A stretch of DNA of 64,000 nt. Origin: DATHBD01 sp035296325. Lineage in GTDB: Bacteria; Actinomycetota; Actinomycetes; Mycobacteriales; Micromonosporaceae. The position numbers and the translations under genes were made by a program. The notes beneath the pieces were generated by a model. That model ran no database searches. It had not been told where the DNA came from and saw only the letters and a list, made by a program, of their open reading frames with translations. The stretch spans positions 1 to 64,000 of the forward strand of contig DATHBD010000017.1 in NCBI GenBank assembly GCA_035296325.1, in the 5' to 3' direction. Shown here in pieces: positions 23,866 through 33,690 of this stretch; positions within the stretch are counted from its first letter, which is position 1; each line of letters starts with the position of its first letter.

Positions 23866-26367
23866 TCAGAGCTGCCCGACCTCGGTCACCCGGATGACGG
23901 CGAACCCCTCGGCGTTGGACGCGGTCAGATCCACCTCGGCGCTGATTCCCCAGTCGTGGTCACCGGCCGGGTCGTCGAAGATCTGCCGGACCAACCAGCG
24001 GTCCCGCTGCATCTCGATGAGCAGCATGGCCGGACCACGCGCCGCCGGGCCGGTGCCGATGTCGTCGTACAGGTCGAAGTACGGCTCCAGGGCTGCCCGC
24101 CACGCGTCGGCGTCCCAGCCCGATTCGGCATCCAACTCGCCGAGTTCGCCGTAGCGCTCCAGCGCGGCAAGCTCCACCCGGCGGAACAGGGCGTTTCGCA
24201 CCAGTACCCGGAAGGCCCGGACGTTGCGGGTGACCGCTGGCGGCTCCGTCACCACGGCGACCGGCTCGTCGGTGGGGTTGCGCAGGCGCTCCCACTCGTC
24301 GATGAGGCTGGAGTCGACCTGGCGGACCAGCTCGCCGAGCCACTCCTCGATGTCGATCAGTTCCTCGGTCTTCGCGTCCTCGGGCACCGTCTGCCGCAGT
24401 GCCTTGTACGCGTCGGCGAGGTAGCGCAGGACCAGCCCTTCCGAACGGGCCAGCGAGTAGAAGCCGACGTACTCGACGAAGGTCATCGCGCGCTCGTACA
24501 TGTCGCGCACCACCGACTTGGGCGCGAGCGCGTGGTCGGCGACCCAGGGGTGGCCGCGGCGGTACATCTCGTACGCGGCGTCGAGCAGTTCCTCGAGCGG
24601 CTTCGGATGGGTCACCGCCTCCAGCAGCTCCATCCGCTGCTCGTACTCGATGCCGTCGGCCTTCATCGCCGCCACGGCCTCGCCCTTGGCCTTGAACTTC
24701 TGCGCCGAGAGCACCTGTCGGGGGTCGTCCAACGTGGACTCGATGACGGACAGCACGTCGAGGGCGTAGCTCGGTGACTCCCGGTCGAGCAGCTCGATGG
24801 CGGCCAGGGCGAAGGGCGACAGCGGTTGGTTGAGCGCGAAGTCGAACTGCAGATCGAGGGTCAGCCGCACCGAACCGTCCTCGGGATCGCGCTCCACCAC
24901 GCCGCCCGCCAGCAGCGCCCGGTAGATCGCAATGGCGCGCCGGATGTGCCGGCGCTGGGCGGTGCGGTCCTCGTGGTTGTCGGTGAGGAGGTGCCGCATG
25001 GCGGCGAACGCGTCGCCGGGCCGGCCGATGACGTTGAGCAGCGTCGCGTGACTCACCACGAAGCTCGACTTCAGCGGCTCCGGTTCCGCCACGACCAGCC
25101 GATCGAACGTCGGCTGGCCCCACCCGATGGAGCCCTCCGGCGGCTTCTTCCGCACGAGCTTGCGCAGCTTCTTCGGGTCGTCCCCCGCCTTGGCCACGGC
25201 CTTTTCATTCTCGATGACGTGGTCCGGCGCCTGCACGATGACCGTGCCGATGGTGTCGTACCCGGCCCGCCCGGCCCGCCCGGCGATCTGGTGGAACTCC
25301 CGCGCCTGCAACAGTCGGGTCCGGACGCCGTCGTACTTGCTCAGCGCGGTGAACAGCACCGTCCGAATTGGAACGTTGATGCCCACGCCGAGGGTGTCGG
25401 TGCCGCAGATGACCTTCAACAGACCGGCCTGCGCGAGGGTCTCCACCAGCCGCCGGTACTTGGGGAGCATGCCGGCATGGTGGACGCCGATGCCATGGCG
25501 TACCAGTCGGGACAGCGTCCGGCCGAAGCCGGCGGTGAACCGGAACCCGCCGATGAGCTCCGCGATGGCGTCCTTCTCGGCGCGGGTACATACGTTCACG
25601 CTCATCAGTGCCTGCGCCCGCTCGATCGCGGCCACCTGGGTGAAGTGCACCACGTAGACGGGGGCCTGGTGTGTGCTGAGCAGCTCCTCGAGCGTCTCGT
25701 GCAGCGGCGTGGTGACGTAGGAGAAGATCAGCGGGACCGGGCGCTCCGCGCTGCTCACGACCGCGGTCGGGCGGCCGGTCCGCCGGGTCAGATCGTCCTT
25801 GAAGCGGGTCACGTCGCCGAGGGTCGCGGACATCAGGACGAACTGTGCCTGCGGCAACTCGATCAGCGGCACCTGCCAGGCCCACCCGCGATCCGGGTCG
25901 GCGTAGAAGTGGAACTCGTCCATGACGACCTGACCGACGTCGGCCCGGTCACCGTCGCGCAACGCGATGTTGGCCAGGATCTCGGCGGTACAGCAAATGA
26001 TCGGCGCGCCGTCGTTGACGCTGGCATCGCCCGTCATCATGCCGACCTGGTCGGCGCCGAAGGTGTCACACAGCGCGAAGAACTTCTCCGACACCAGCGC
26101 CTTGATCGGTGCGGTGTAGAAGCTCCGCCGCCCGTCGGCCAGGGCCGTGAAGTGCGCCGCCGCCGCTACCAGGCTCTTGCCGGAGCCGGTCGGGGCGCTG
26201 AGGATCACGTTGGCGCCCGAGACGATCTCGATCAGCGCCTCCTCCTGGTGGGGGTAGAGCGCGAGTCCCTGCTGCTTGGCCCATCCGGCGAACGCGTCGA
26301 AGAGGACGTCGGCGTCAGGCTCCTGATCGCGTCCCAGGGAGGGCGGCAACTGATCGGTAAGGGTCAT
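23866..26367 (-). CDS. DEAD/DEAH-box helicase with DUF3516
   Basis: An 833-residue superfamily 2 helicase of the Ski2-like kind with a C-terminal DUF3516 domain, widespread in actinobacteria. Motif I APTGSGKS lies at residues 58-65, then DEFH (motif II), LMSATLG (motif III) and HQIAGRAGRAG (motif VI). The C-terminal half (about 430-833) is the DUF3516 region. The ATG at 26367 is chosen because the frame upstream lacks homology. It probably remodels RNA; the substrate is unknown. It is transcribed divergently from the type VII-like gene at 26652. Confidence 0.93.
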   Translation of the reverse strand: MTLTDQLPPSLGRDQEPDADVLFDAFAGWAKQQGLALYPHQEEALIEIVSGANVILSAPTGSGKSLVAAAAHFTALADGRRSFYTAPIKALVSEKFFALCDTFGADQVGMMTGDASVNDGAPIICCTAEILANIALRDGDRADVGQVVMDEFHFYADPDRGWAWQVPLIELPQAQFVLMSATLGDVTRFKDDLTRRTGRPTAVVSSAERPVPLIFSYVTTPLHETLEELLSTHQAPVYVVHFTQVAAIERAQALMSVNVCTRAEKDAIAELIGGFRFTAGFGRTLSRLVRHGIGVHHAGMLPKYRRLVETLAQAGLLKVICGTDTLGVGINVPIRTVLFTALSKYDGVRTRLLQAREFHQIAGRAGRAGYDTIGTVIVQAPDHVIENEKAVAKAGDDPKKLRKLVRKKPPEGSIGWGQPTFDRLVVAEPEPLKSSFVVSHATLLNVIGRPGDAFAAMRHLLTDNHEDRTAQRRHIRRAIAIYRALLAGGVVERDPEDGSVRLTLDLQFDFALNQPLSPFALAAIELLDRESPSYALDVLSVIESTLDDPRQVLSAQKFKAKGEAVAAMKADGIEYEQRMELLEAVTHPKPLEELLDAAYEMYRRGHPWVADHALAPKSVVRDMYERAMTFVEYVGFYSLARSEGLVLRYLADAYKALRQTVPEDAKTEELIDIEEWLGELVRQVDSSLIDEWERLRNPTDEPVAVVTEPPAVTRNVRAFRVLVRNALFRRVELAALERYGELGELDAESGWDADAWRAALEPYFDLYDDIGTGPAARGPAMLLIEMQRDRWLVRQIFDDPAGDHDWGISAEVDLTASNAEGFAVIRVTEVGQL

Positions 26368-26651
26368 GGCGTGACCATCGTGCCTCGCTGGGTGCGCCCG
26401 AGGCCAGCGGATTGGGAAGACACGCCGAAATCCGGCAGCTCGGCCGGCCAGGCGCAAGGCCGTCGCGCCTGGGTCGTCGCCCTTTTGGCACATACGTACG
26501 TACGCCGTGTTGCCGGCCTTATTCCGGCACGCCGATCGGCCACGGAGCGTCGTCGGTTGACTCGATTGGGTATCGCACGGGGTGCCGTGCCGGAGCCGGT
26601 TTCGATAGTCTTCGTTCGGCTTGGCGACAGCAGCGGGGAGGCGGTGTCGAC

Positions 26652-28433
26652 GTGGCTGATTCGATCGACGTTGATCTTCGAGGGCTGGATCAGTTCTCGG
26701 GTGACGTCAAAGCGGTCACGTCGGCGGTGTTGGCGCCCGGTGCCGATTGGGCCTTCTCGGTGTTCAGGGCCGGGGCCGCGTTCGGTGGCCGGTTCACCGC
26801 GAGCCGCGAGGTGGTGGCCGCTCGGTTGAAGTACCACGATGCGTTGGTGTCCGTGACGACCAGCCTGGCCGGCTTCGTGAACGCGTCGCAGATGCTGGTC
26901 GCCGCGGTGGAGCAGGTCCGGACCAGGTATGCGGACGCGGACGCGGACGCGGCGGCGCGGTCGGCCGGCGCCGCCGAGATCAATGCGGTGTTGGTGAAGG
27001 CAACGGTGGACGCGGCCCAGCAGCAGTCGGTGTCGCCGCTGCTCGCCTCGGATGTTTCGTCGGAGGGCGAGGCCCGGTCGGTGATGGGCACGAAGGCGGA
27101 TTGGGAGCCGACGGGGTGTGTGGAATGGAGCCGATTCACGGTGCCACAGTTGTGGGACATGGTCCGGGACACCGACGCTGGGACTGTGACGTTCGCGCAG
27201 CAACGGGCGTGGCAGGAGACGAATGCGCTGCTGGCGGGGCACGCGAGCAGGCTACGGGCGGCGCAGGAAGAGTTGCTGTCGGTCTGGCCGCCATCGAGCA
27301 GCCCCGCCGCCAAGGCATTCAACCGCTACACCGATGCGCTGTTGGCCACGATGCAGCGGGTGGCCGGGGACGCGGGCGTGAATGCCGATGCGACGGGTGG
27401 GTTGGGGCACGCGTTAATCGCCGCGAAAGAGCGGATGGCGCCGATTTACGCGCGGTGGATGCGTCAGGAAGCCGCGCAGCGCAATCAGAGCGTGCTTCAG
27501 CAGGCGACCGATCTGGTGGGGTTGACCGGTCCGGACGCGTGGCGGGAGCCGTTGCAGCGGGAGGCGGCGCACGTGATGGCGACTGCCGATTTGCACGTGG
27601 CCCAGGCAAGGGCTGCACTGCAGGCTCCACCGCCGTTCAGGACGGTACTGCCGCCTGAGGGCCCGCCAACCGAGTCGGGATCGAGCGGAATCGGCGCGAC
27701 TGGTGGCGCCGGGGCTGGGTGGATGGATCCGCCGGTCATTTCTCAGCCGCAACAGCCGACCCCGGGGCAGGTCGGAACGGGCGGTCCTGATGTCGTGGCC
27801 ATTGGGCCGGGTACTGGCGAGCCGGGCTGGGTTGGGGGTGATCCGGTGTTGGCGGGGTCGGCGGTTCCATCGGTGTCGTCCACGCCCATGCCCGCGCCTG
27901 TGTCCGCGGTGGACGGGTCTGTGGGTCAGGGGTCACTGGTGGGTGGGTTGCTCGGCGCGTTGCCCGGCGTCGTGGTCGGCGGACTTGGCGCTTCCGCGTT
28001 GGGCGTCAACGGCGGTGGCTCTCCGGGCGTAGTTGGCAGGACGGGTGGGCCGGTGGCGCGAGTGTCTGCCCCGGTGGGGTCGCCGCAGCAAGGCCGGCTG
28101 GTCGGCCCGGGTGGGATCATCGGCGGACCCGGCATGCCAACGCCACCCGTGGCCGGTATTGGCGCTGGAAGCCGTGGCGGTGTGTCGCCGGCAGCTCGGC
28201 TGGGTCGCACCGGGGGCGTGATCGGCGCGCAGTCCGGTACGCATCACGTGTCGCCGCCGGTGGGGACGACCGGATCCGCTGGTCGTCGCCGCGCGGATAA
28301 CGGGGAGCGGCGCGTCGGGTTCGACCCGGACAATCCGTGGGCGGTTGCTGAAGGGGGCCCAGGCGTGATCGAGCCCGGGCCGGCGCCTACGCGCCATGAT
28401 CCAGGTCCGGGTGTGTTCGGGATCGACCGTTGA
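26652..28433 (+). CDS. EspB/PPE-like type VII secretion substrate candidate
   Basis: A 593-residue protein. Residues 1-330 are mostly helical and contain two WXG100-like hairpins. The first ends in a YxxxD secretion signal (Tyr93-Ala-Asp-Ala-Asp97); the second carries a Trp212-Pro-Pro turn in place of WXG (LLSVWPPSSSPAAKAF). Residues 330-593 are a Gly/Pro/Val-rich low-complexity tail. This layout resembles mycobacterial EspB, which is exported by ESX-1 and trimmed by mycosin. The start is GTG at 26652 with GGGGAGG ten bases ahead. The stop overlaps the following mycosin start (TTGA). No EccB, EccC, EccD or EccE gene is present, so secretion must use a system encoded elsewhere. Confidence 0.65.
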   Translation: MADSIDVDLRGLDQFSGDVKAVTSAVLAPGADWAFSVFRAGAAFGGRFTASREVVAARLKYHDALVSVTTSLAGFVNASQMLVAAVEQVRTRYADADADAAARSAGAAEINAVLVKATVDAAQQQSVSPLLASDVSSEGEARSVMGTKADWEPTGCVEWSRFTVPQLWDMVRDTDAGTVTFAQQRAWQETNALLAGHASRLRAAQEELLSVWPPSSSPAAKAFNRYTDALLATMQRVAGDAGVNADATGGLGHALIAAKERMAPIYARWMRQEAAQRNQSVLQQATDLVGLTGPDAWREPLQREAAHVMATADLHVAQARAALQAPPPFRTVLPPEGPPTESGSSGIGATGGAGAGWMDPPVISQPQQPTPGQVGTGGPDVVAIGPGTGEPGWVGGDPVLAGSAVPSVSSTPMPAPVSAVDGSVGQGSLVGGLLGALPGVVVGGLGASALGVNGGGSPGVVGRTGGPVARVSAPVGSPQQGRLVGPGGIIGGPGMPTPPVAGIGAGSRGGVSPAARLGRTGGVIGAQSGTHHVSPPVGTTGSAGRRRADNGERRVGFDPDNPWAVAEGGPGVIEPGPAPTRHDPGPGVFGIDR

Positions 28434-29530
28434 GGCTGGTCCGGAGTTCGGCGGTGGTCGCATTGCTCGCGGCTGCCGGGTGTGTGCTGCCGGCCGCACC
28501 GGCGCAGGCCGACAGGATCCGGGACGCTCAGTGGCACTTGAAATTCCTCAACGTCGGCGAAGCGCACACGATCACGCAAGGTGCCGGGGTAACCGTGGCG
28601 GTCGTGGACACCGGCGTGGACGCCACGCACCCTGACCTGATCCGCAACATCCTGCCCGGCGGTGACCTCACTCCCGGACGCACTGACGGGCGCCGCGACC
28701 TGATCGGGCACGGCACTGCGATGGCCGGACTTGTCGCCGGCCACGGGCGGGGCGTCAATGGCATCCTCGGTATCGCCCCCCAGGCCAAGATCCTGCCGGT
28801 CATCGTGGCGACCGGTGGCAGCGACGTCGGAGGCCTGTACATCGAGGGCGGGATCAGGTGGGCGGTCCTCCACGGCGCAAGAGTGATCTGTACCGCCTTC
28901 AACTCATTCGATTCGCCTGACACCATTCGTGAAATTCAGTTCGCCCTGAACAACGACGTTGTGATCGTTGGCGGCGTAGGGAACCTCCCCGCAGACACCG
29001 AGGTGATCTACCCCGCTGCTTACCCAGGGGTCCTCGCCGCCGCCGGGGTCGACCAGGCCAGCAACCACGCCGCGACCTCCACCACCGGCGAGCAGGTCGT
29101 CATCGCCGCCCCAGCAGTCGACGTCCCGGCAACCTGGCTTGACCACGAGTACAGAACCTCGACCGGGACCAGTAACGCCGCCGCCATCACGGCCGGCGCT
29201 GCCGCGCTCGTGCGCGCGAAGTACCCGAATCTCTCCGCTCGCGAGGTCGTGCACCGGCTCACCGCCACCGCCGACGACAAGGGCCCACCCGGCCGCGACC
29301 CCGAGTACGGCTACGGCGTACTCAATCTCGTCAAAGCCCTGACCGCGGACGTGCCACCCGCGACACCGAGCCCGTCCCCGACCGCCGCCCAGGCCACCAC
29401 CAGTCCAGCGGCCAGCGCCCAACCCGACCGACCCGACACCACCACAGCCATCTTCATCGGAATCGCACTCCTGCTACTCCTCACCGGCGCGGGAGCCGCC
29501 ACCTACCTCCTCCACCGAGCCCGCCGGTAG
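28430..29530 (+). CDS. Mycosin-like S8 serine protease
   Basis: A 366-residue membrane-anchored subtilisin. A signal peptide ends near Ala27 (APAQA-DR). The catalytic triad is intact: Asp60 in VAVVDTGVD, His94 in GHGTAMAG and Ser248 in GTSNAAAI, with oxyanion Asn185 in GVGNLP. A Pro/Thr-rich linker (310-335) leads to a C-terminal transmembrane helix (about 342-361). This is the architecture of MycP proteases of type VII secretion systems. It starts with TTG overlapping the stop of the EspB-like gene by four bases, so it probably processes that product outside the membrane. Confidence 0.88.
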   Translation: MRLVRSSAVVALLAAAGCVLPAAPAQADRIRDAQWHLKFLNVGEAHTITQGAGVTVAVVDTGVDATHPDLIRNILPGGDLTPGRTDGRRDLIGHGTAMAGLVAGHGRGVNGILGIAPQAKILPVIVATGGSDVGGLYIEGGIRWAVLHGARVICTAFNSFDSPDTIREIQFALNNDVVIVGGVGNLPADTEVIYPAAYPGVLAAAGVDQASNHAATSTTGEQVVIAAPAVDVPATWLDHEYRTSTGTSNAAAITAGAAALVRAKYPNLSAREVVHRLTATADDKGPPGRDPEYGYGVLNLVKALTADVPPATPSPSPTAAQATTSPAASAQPDRPDTTTAIFIGIALLLLLTGAGAATYLLHRARR

Positions 29531-29561
29531 GCGCCTGGACCGAGGCGGTTCGGCGGCGGCG

Positions 29562-30002
29562 TCAGCTGGTGGGCCAGCGGTCCCCCGCGTCCAGTCGCTG
29601 TGCGAGGAGAACCTGGAGCGGCATCGACTCGCCGTCGCGCGCACCTTCACCGATCACCAGCCGAGGGTCCTCAGGCTGCACCACCGCACCGACGAAGCGG
29701 GCGCGTAGGCTGGCCGGCACGGTGAGTACATAGAAGTTGCCGTCACTGTCCACCGCTATGGAGCGGTCGGTCCGCAGGTACCAACCCCGGAGGTTGGTGC
29801 GGTACCGCGTCCGGCCGTTGTACGCGCAGGCGGTCAACGGAGTGGTGGGGACGCCGCGCCGCCGCGCCTCGGCCGTGAAATCAGCGATCAGTTGCCGAGC
29901 GCGTTCTGCCTCAGCGCGTTTGACCCGCTCCTGTGCCGCCGCGTGCTCGGCGATCGCCCGGCTCCGCTGCTCGTTCCAGGCGGCCCGCTCATCCGTACCC
30001 AT
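29562..30002 (-). CDS. Hypothetical protein downstream of the kinase
   Basis: A 146-residue protein with a charged, coiled-coil-like N-terminal third (EQRSRAIAEHAAAQERVKRA, residues about 10-45) and a globular C-terminal part containing YLRTDRSIAVDSDGNFYVL. No known domain is recognised. The ATG at 30002 lies 14 bases after the stop of the Ser/Thr kinase gene, so the two are probably co-transcribed. It could be a substrate or partner of the kinase; that is inference from position only. Confidence 0.65.
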   Translation of the reverse strand: MGTDERAAWNEQRSRAIAEHAAAQERVKRAEAERARQLIADFTAEARRRGVPTTPLTACAYNGRTRYRTNLRGWYLRTDRSIAVDSDGNFYVLTVPASLRARFVGAVVQPEDPRLVIGEGARDGESMPLQVLLAQRLDAGDRWPTS

Positions 30003-30016
30003 GCCGCCATTGTCCG

Positions 30017-31615
30017 TCAGGCCACGCAGCCCGGCGTTGGTGCATCCAGCAACCGCCACTCGTTGCCGGTCCACTCCAGGATCATGGTGCAGCTCGCGAA
30101 CACCAGTGGACCGAGGCTGTCCCGCGCCGCGCCGGTGCTGTCGATGCTCGACCGGGGAGTCCGGTCGAGCGTCGCCTCGTACAGCGGTCGCTCGACGCTC
30201 CAGAGGCTGTCGTTCGTGACCCTGCGAACCGCGTATGTTCCACCGCGCATGGAACCGCCGTTGTCGTAGCTACGCCGAATGGTCGCCACGGCGCTCTGGC
30301 AGGCTCCGCAGGCGGGGCTGGTCAGGCGGGCGACCTCTGCGGTGTCGCCTGTGCTGGCCGCTTCGCCGAGTGACGCGAAGAAGTACCGCACAAACTCGGC
30401 CCCACCCTGGGCGGAGCGCGCGGCGGCACCGGTCGGCGGCCCGGGCCGGGCGCCGCTGCCGGCTGACGGCTGGGCGCCGACTGACGGCTGGGCACCGCTC
30501 GGCTGCGTACCGCCTGGCTGGGCACCGGCTGACGGCGGCGGCGTTGGCGCCGGGTCTCCGAAAGCCCGAACGATCAGGAGGATGACCAGGCACGCGACGA
30601 CGGTCACCGCCCCGAGCGCGACTCCGAGCGGGCGGCGGTAGATCGGCCGCTGAGTCGCGGAGGAGCGGTCACGGCCAAACGTCGGGACCGGTGCGCGACC
30701 GGCGTCGGCCGTGCCCGGCGCCGCGGTCGACTGATGCGTCCCCGACCGGCCGGGCAGGGACAGATCCCGTCGGGGCGGCCCTGGTACGAGCTGGCTCGGC
30801 GGTGCCGGCCCGGGTTCGGGGTGAGGGATCGGCGCAGGGCCCACGGCGGGCGCCGGAGCAGGTCCCAACGCGCGGAGACGTTGATGGACGACAGCGGCCG
30901 TCGGGCGCAGTGCAGGCTCCGCGACGAGGCAGGATGATGCGACTGCCCGCAGTGCGCCGAGCAGCGCGTCATTGTGGGGATGCGATCCGGCGCTCACCGC
31001 CACCATCTCGGTCAGCACCGCACCGAGCCCGTACACGTCACTCGCTGGCGCGGGCACTACACCGCGGGTCACCTCGGGAGCCCGATACCACGGGCGCTCG
31101 CCAGGTTCCGGGAAATCCGGCGCGCGCCGCCCGGCATCGATCAGCACCGCCACGGAAAAGTCGGTCAGCCGGGCCGGGCCCTCGCCGGGCGGCGGAATGA
31201 CCACATTGGACGGCTTGATGTCTCCGTGCACCATCCCCATGCGGTGCGCGGAAATCAACGCATCGGCAATGACATCCGCCACGTCACGCGCGGTACTGGC
31301 GGTCATCGGTCCGTAGGCGGACGGCCACCGAGCGACATCAGTGCCGTCGACAAGGTCGGACACCAGACCCAGAGCGTCGTCATCGACCACAACCTCGAGA
31401 AGACGTGCGATGCCGGGATGCCACAGCGCGGTCAGCTCACGGCGGGCGCGCAGGAACCGGTCCGCGAGGCGAGGGTCGGCCGCAAGGTGCGGATGCAGCA
31501 CTTTGACGGCTACGGTTCGACCGGTGCCACGATCCAACGCCCGCCATACCATTCCGGCATCTCCGCTGGCGAGGAGATCCGACAACTGATAGCGGCCGCC
31601 GAGGACGGGCACCAT
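30017..31615 (-). CDS. Membrane Ser/Thr protein kinase with DUF6318-like sensor
   Basis: A 532-residue Pkn-type receptor kinase. The kinase domain (about 9-250) has the ATP lysine Lys38, HGDIKPSN with catalytic Asp132 (Gly replaces the usual Arg) and TDFSVAV in place of DFG at 151-154; the glycine loop is ASGDAG. A Pro-rich juxtamembrane region leads to one transmembrane helix (330-350). An extracellular Gly/Gln/Pro pentapeptide-rich linker and a C-terminal domain (about 398-532) with three cysteines resemble DUF6318. It is probably active but atypical. It is divergent from a substrate-binding/VWA protein, which may share its signal. Confidence 0.85.
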   Translation of the reverse strand: MVPVLGGRYQLSDLLASGDAGMVWRALDRGTGRTVAVKVLHPHLAADPRLADRFLRARRELTALWHPGIARLLEVVVDDDALGLVSDLVDGTDVARWPSAYGPMTASTARDVADVIADALISAHRMGMVHGDIKPSNVVIPPPGEGPARLTDFSVAVLIDAGRRAPDFPEPGERPWYRAPEVTRGVVPAPASDVYGLGAVLTEMVAVSAGSHPHNDALLGALRAVASSCLVAEPALRPTAAVVHQRLRALGPAPAPAVGPAPIPHPEPGPAPPSQLVPGPPRRDLSLPGRSGTHQSTAAPGTADAGRAPVPTFGRDRSSATQRPIYRRPLGVALGAVTVVACLVILLIVRAFGDPAPTPPPSAGAQPGGTQPSGAQPSVGAQPSAGSGARPGPPTGAAARSAQGGAEFVRYFFASLGEAASTGDTAEVARLTSPACGACQSAVATIRRSYDNGGSMRGGTYAVRRVTNDSLWSVERPLYEATLDRTPRSSIDSTGAARDSLGPLVFASCTMILEWTGNEWRLLDAPTPGCVA

Positions 31616-31697
31616 ACGACTGAATCCCCAATCCGCTCTCGCACCGTGTCGAACCCGTCACCCGTCACCGTTCCTACAACCGGCACCATTTCGTGAC

Positions 31698-31710
31698 CGG
31701 CATAATGCCG
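31698..31710. promoter_or_regulatory. Palindrome in the kinase / VWA divergent promoter region
   Basis: CGGCATAATGCCG is a perfect 6+1+6 palindrome in the unusually AT-rich 208-base interval between divergent genes. A second palindrome, TTGATCAA, lies at 31731-31738. Either could be an operator serving both genes. No binding protein can be named. Confidence 0.3.
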
Positions 31711-31823
31711 AATCCACCGCAGTATCATTGTTGATCAATAGCGCTCCGGTGGTTCCGATCACTCTTGTGTACACACTGCACGGGCGTCCATGCCACCGAA
31801 CGCGTCAGAAAGGGAATACCAAC

Positions 31824-33638
31824 ATGGTTGCCTCCGTCGTTCGGCACCGCCGCTCGAATCGTCTCGCCATCGTCGGGGGCGTGGCGGCTGTCGCACTGGT
31901 GGTCGGCGGCGGAACCATCGGATACCTGCGTTACGGCGGCTCGGACGACGCCGGCGGGCGGGCCGGTGCAGACGGAGCCGGTACGGGTGGGGCGTGCGAC
32001 GGTGACCCGGTCACGCTCACCGTCGCCGCGGCCCCGGACAGCGCGCCGGTCCTCACCCGACTGGCCGAGACATGGACGGCCACGAAGCCTGCCGTGGGCA
32101 AGCGGTGCGCGGCGGTCACCGTACGATCGCTGCCCAGCGGCGAGGTGGCAGCCGCGGTTGGACCGACGTGGGATGAGCAGCGCGGTGGGCAACGCCCAGA
32201 TGTGTGGGTGCCCGACTCGAGCGCATGGCTGCTCGTCGCCGCCGGACGGCCCGAGGCGGGTGGCGTACTCCCGACCGACGCTCCGCCGAGCCTCGCCAGC
32301 TCGCCCGTGGTCCTGGCGATGCAGCGACCGATGGCCCAGGCGCTCGGCTGGCCGGAGCGCCCGGTCGGCTGGACGGATCTGGCGGGCACGTTTGCCGGCG
32401 GCCAGACCTGGGCCAAGCTCGGCCACCCGGAATGGGGCTCCTTCCGACTCGGGATGGTGGACCCTACCCGCGCGATCGCCGGCCTGTTCTCGACGCTGAC
32501 GTTCCTCGATCCGGACAACAGCGGCACGATGAGCGATCCGGAACTCCTCGGCGGCCTGTCGCTGAGCCAGCTCGCCACCGCCACGGCCGCTGACGTCGAG
32601 GGCCTGCTACAACCGTTCACCCGCAGCGACGCCGCCCAGACGGCACCGACGACGCTGCCCGCCGCCATGCCACTGCTGGAACGCGACCTTGCCCAATACG
32701 CGGCGAACCAGCCGAAGGTCGATCTGGTGCCCGTGTACCCGAAGGAGGGGGCCGGCTTTGCCGACTACCCGTACGCGGTGCTGCGCGCGCCGTGGGTGGA
32801 CCCGGTTCGTCAGCGCGTCGCTGCCGAGTTCCTGACGTATCTGCGCACCGACGCCGCCAAACAGGCATTCAGCGAAGCCGGATACCGCGACGCCGCCCGG
32901 GCAACCGCCGATACTCCCCTGCTGGCATCCAGCCGCGGGTTCCAGCAGACGGTGCAGGTGCCGCTGCGCACCGCAACGCCCACCAACCTGCAGAATCTGC
33001 TGGGGATGTGGAGCGTGCTGCAACGGCCGAACAATGCCCTGGTGGTCCTGGACACCTCGGGTTCCATGAAGGATCCCGTGCCGGGCACCGATCTCAGCCG
33101 GCTGCAGCTCGTCCAGGGCGCCGCGACCCAGGGCGCCAGCCTGCTCAACAACCAGACGTCGATCGGGCTGTGGGAATTCTCGTCCAAGCTCACGCCCACC
33201 ACCGACTGGCGGGAGCTGGTGCCGCTGGGCCCGGCCAGTGACAACCTCGGACCGGCGACGCGCCGGCAGGCGATGCTCGGCGCGATCTCGACCTTGCAGA
33301 TCAACAAGGGCACCGGCCTGTACGACACGGTGTACGCGGCGTACCAGCGGATGCAGGAGGCCTGGCAGCCCAACGCGCAGAACGTTCTCGTCGTGATGAC
33401 CGACGGCAAGAACGAGGACGACACCGGCCTGGATCTGCCCGGGCTTCTGGACCGGCTACGCCAGGCGGCCCGGGCCGACCGGCCGTTGGCGGTGATCGCG
33501 CTCGCCGTCGGACCGGAGGCCGACGCGGTCGCGCTCCAGCAGATCTGCACGGCGACGGGTGGGCGGGCCTTCATCGCCCGTGACGAGGTGACCGCCATCC
33601 AGCAGATCGTGCTGGCGTTCGCCGGGCGCATCGCGTGA
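31824..33638 (+). CDS. Membrane-anchored substrate-binding / VWA protein (copy 1)
   Basis: A 604-residue protein. One N-terminal transmembrane helix (about 13-34) is followed by an extracytoplasmic solute-binding-like domain (about 60-385, with PDVWVPDSSAWL and YPYAVLRAPWVD segments of type II binding proteins). A C-terminal von Willebrand A domain (about 405-604) has a complete MIDAS: DTSGSM at 410-415 and TDGKNED later. The ATG at 31824 is preceded by AAAGGGA. No permease or ATPase gene accompanies it. It probably senses or assembles at the cell surface. A paralogue of the same architecture lies at 51174-53171. Confidence 0.85.
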   Translation: MVASVVRHRRSNRLAIVGGVAAVALVVGGGTIGYLRYGGSDDAGGRAGADGAGTGGACDGDPVTLTVAAAPDSAPVLTRLAETWTATKPAVGKRCAAVTVRSLPSGEVAAAVGPTWDEQRGGQRPDVWVPDSSAWLLVAAGRPEAGGVLPTDAPPSLASSPVVLAMQRPMAQALGWPERPVGWTDLAGTFAGGQTWAKLGHPEWGSFRLGMVDPTRAIAGLFSTLTFLDPDNSGTMSDPELLGGLSLSQLATATAADVEGLLQPFTRSDAAQTAPTTLPAAMPLLERDLAQYAANQPKVDLVPVYPKEGAGFADYPYAVLRAPWVDPVRQRVAAEFLTYLRTDAAKQAFSEAGYRDAARATADTPLLASSRGFQQTVQVPLRTATPTNLQNLLGMWSVLQRPNNALVVLDTSGSMKDPVPGTDLSRLQLVQGAATQGASLLNNQTSIGLWEFSSKLTPTTDWRELVPLGPASDNLGPATRRQAMLGAISTLQINKGTGLYDTVYAAYQRMQEAWQPNAQNVLVVMTDGKNEDDTGLDLPGLLDRLRQAARADRPLAVIALAVGPEADAVALQQICTATGGRAFIARDEVTAIQQIVLAFAGRIA

Positions 33639-33690
33639 TCATCGCGCTCTCGGAGCCAGCGGGCAGGTGCCCGGAGTGCCACAGAGGGAG

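Noticed and set aside
26495..26504. CGTACGTACG palindrome as an operator of the EspB-like gene
   Set aside because: Simple alternating sequence that can occur by chance, about 150 bases from the start and with no second copy seen.
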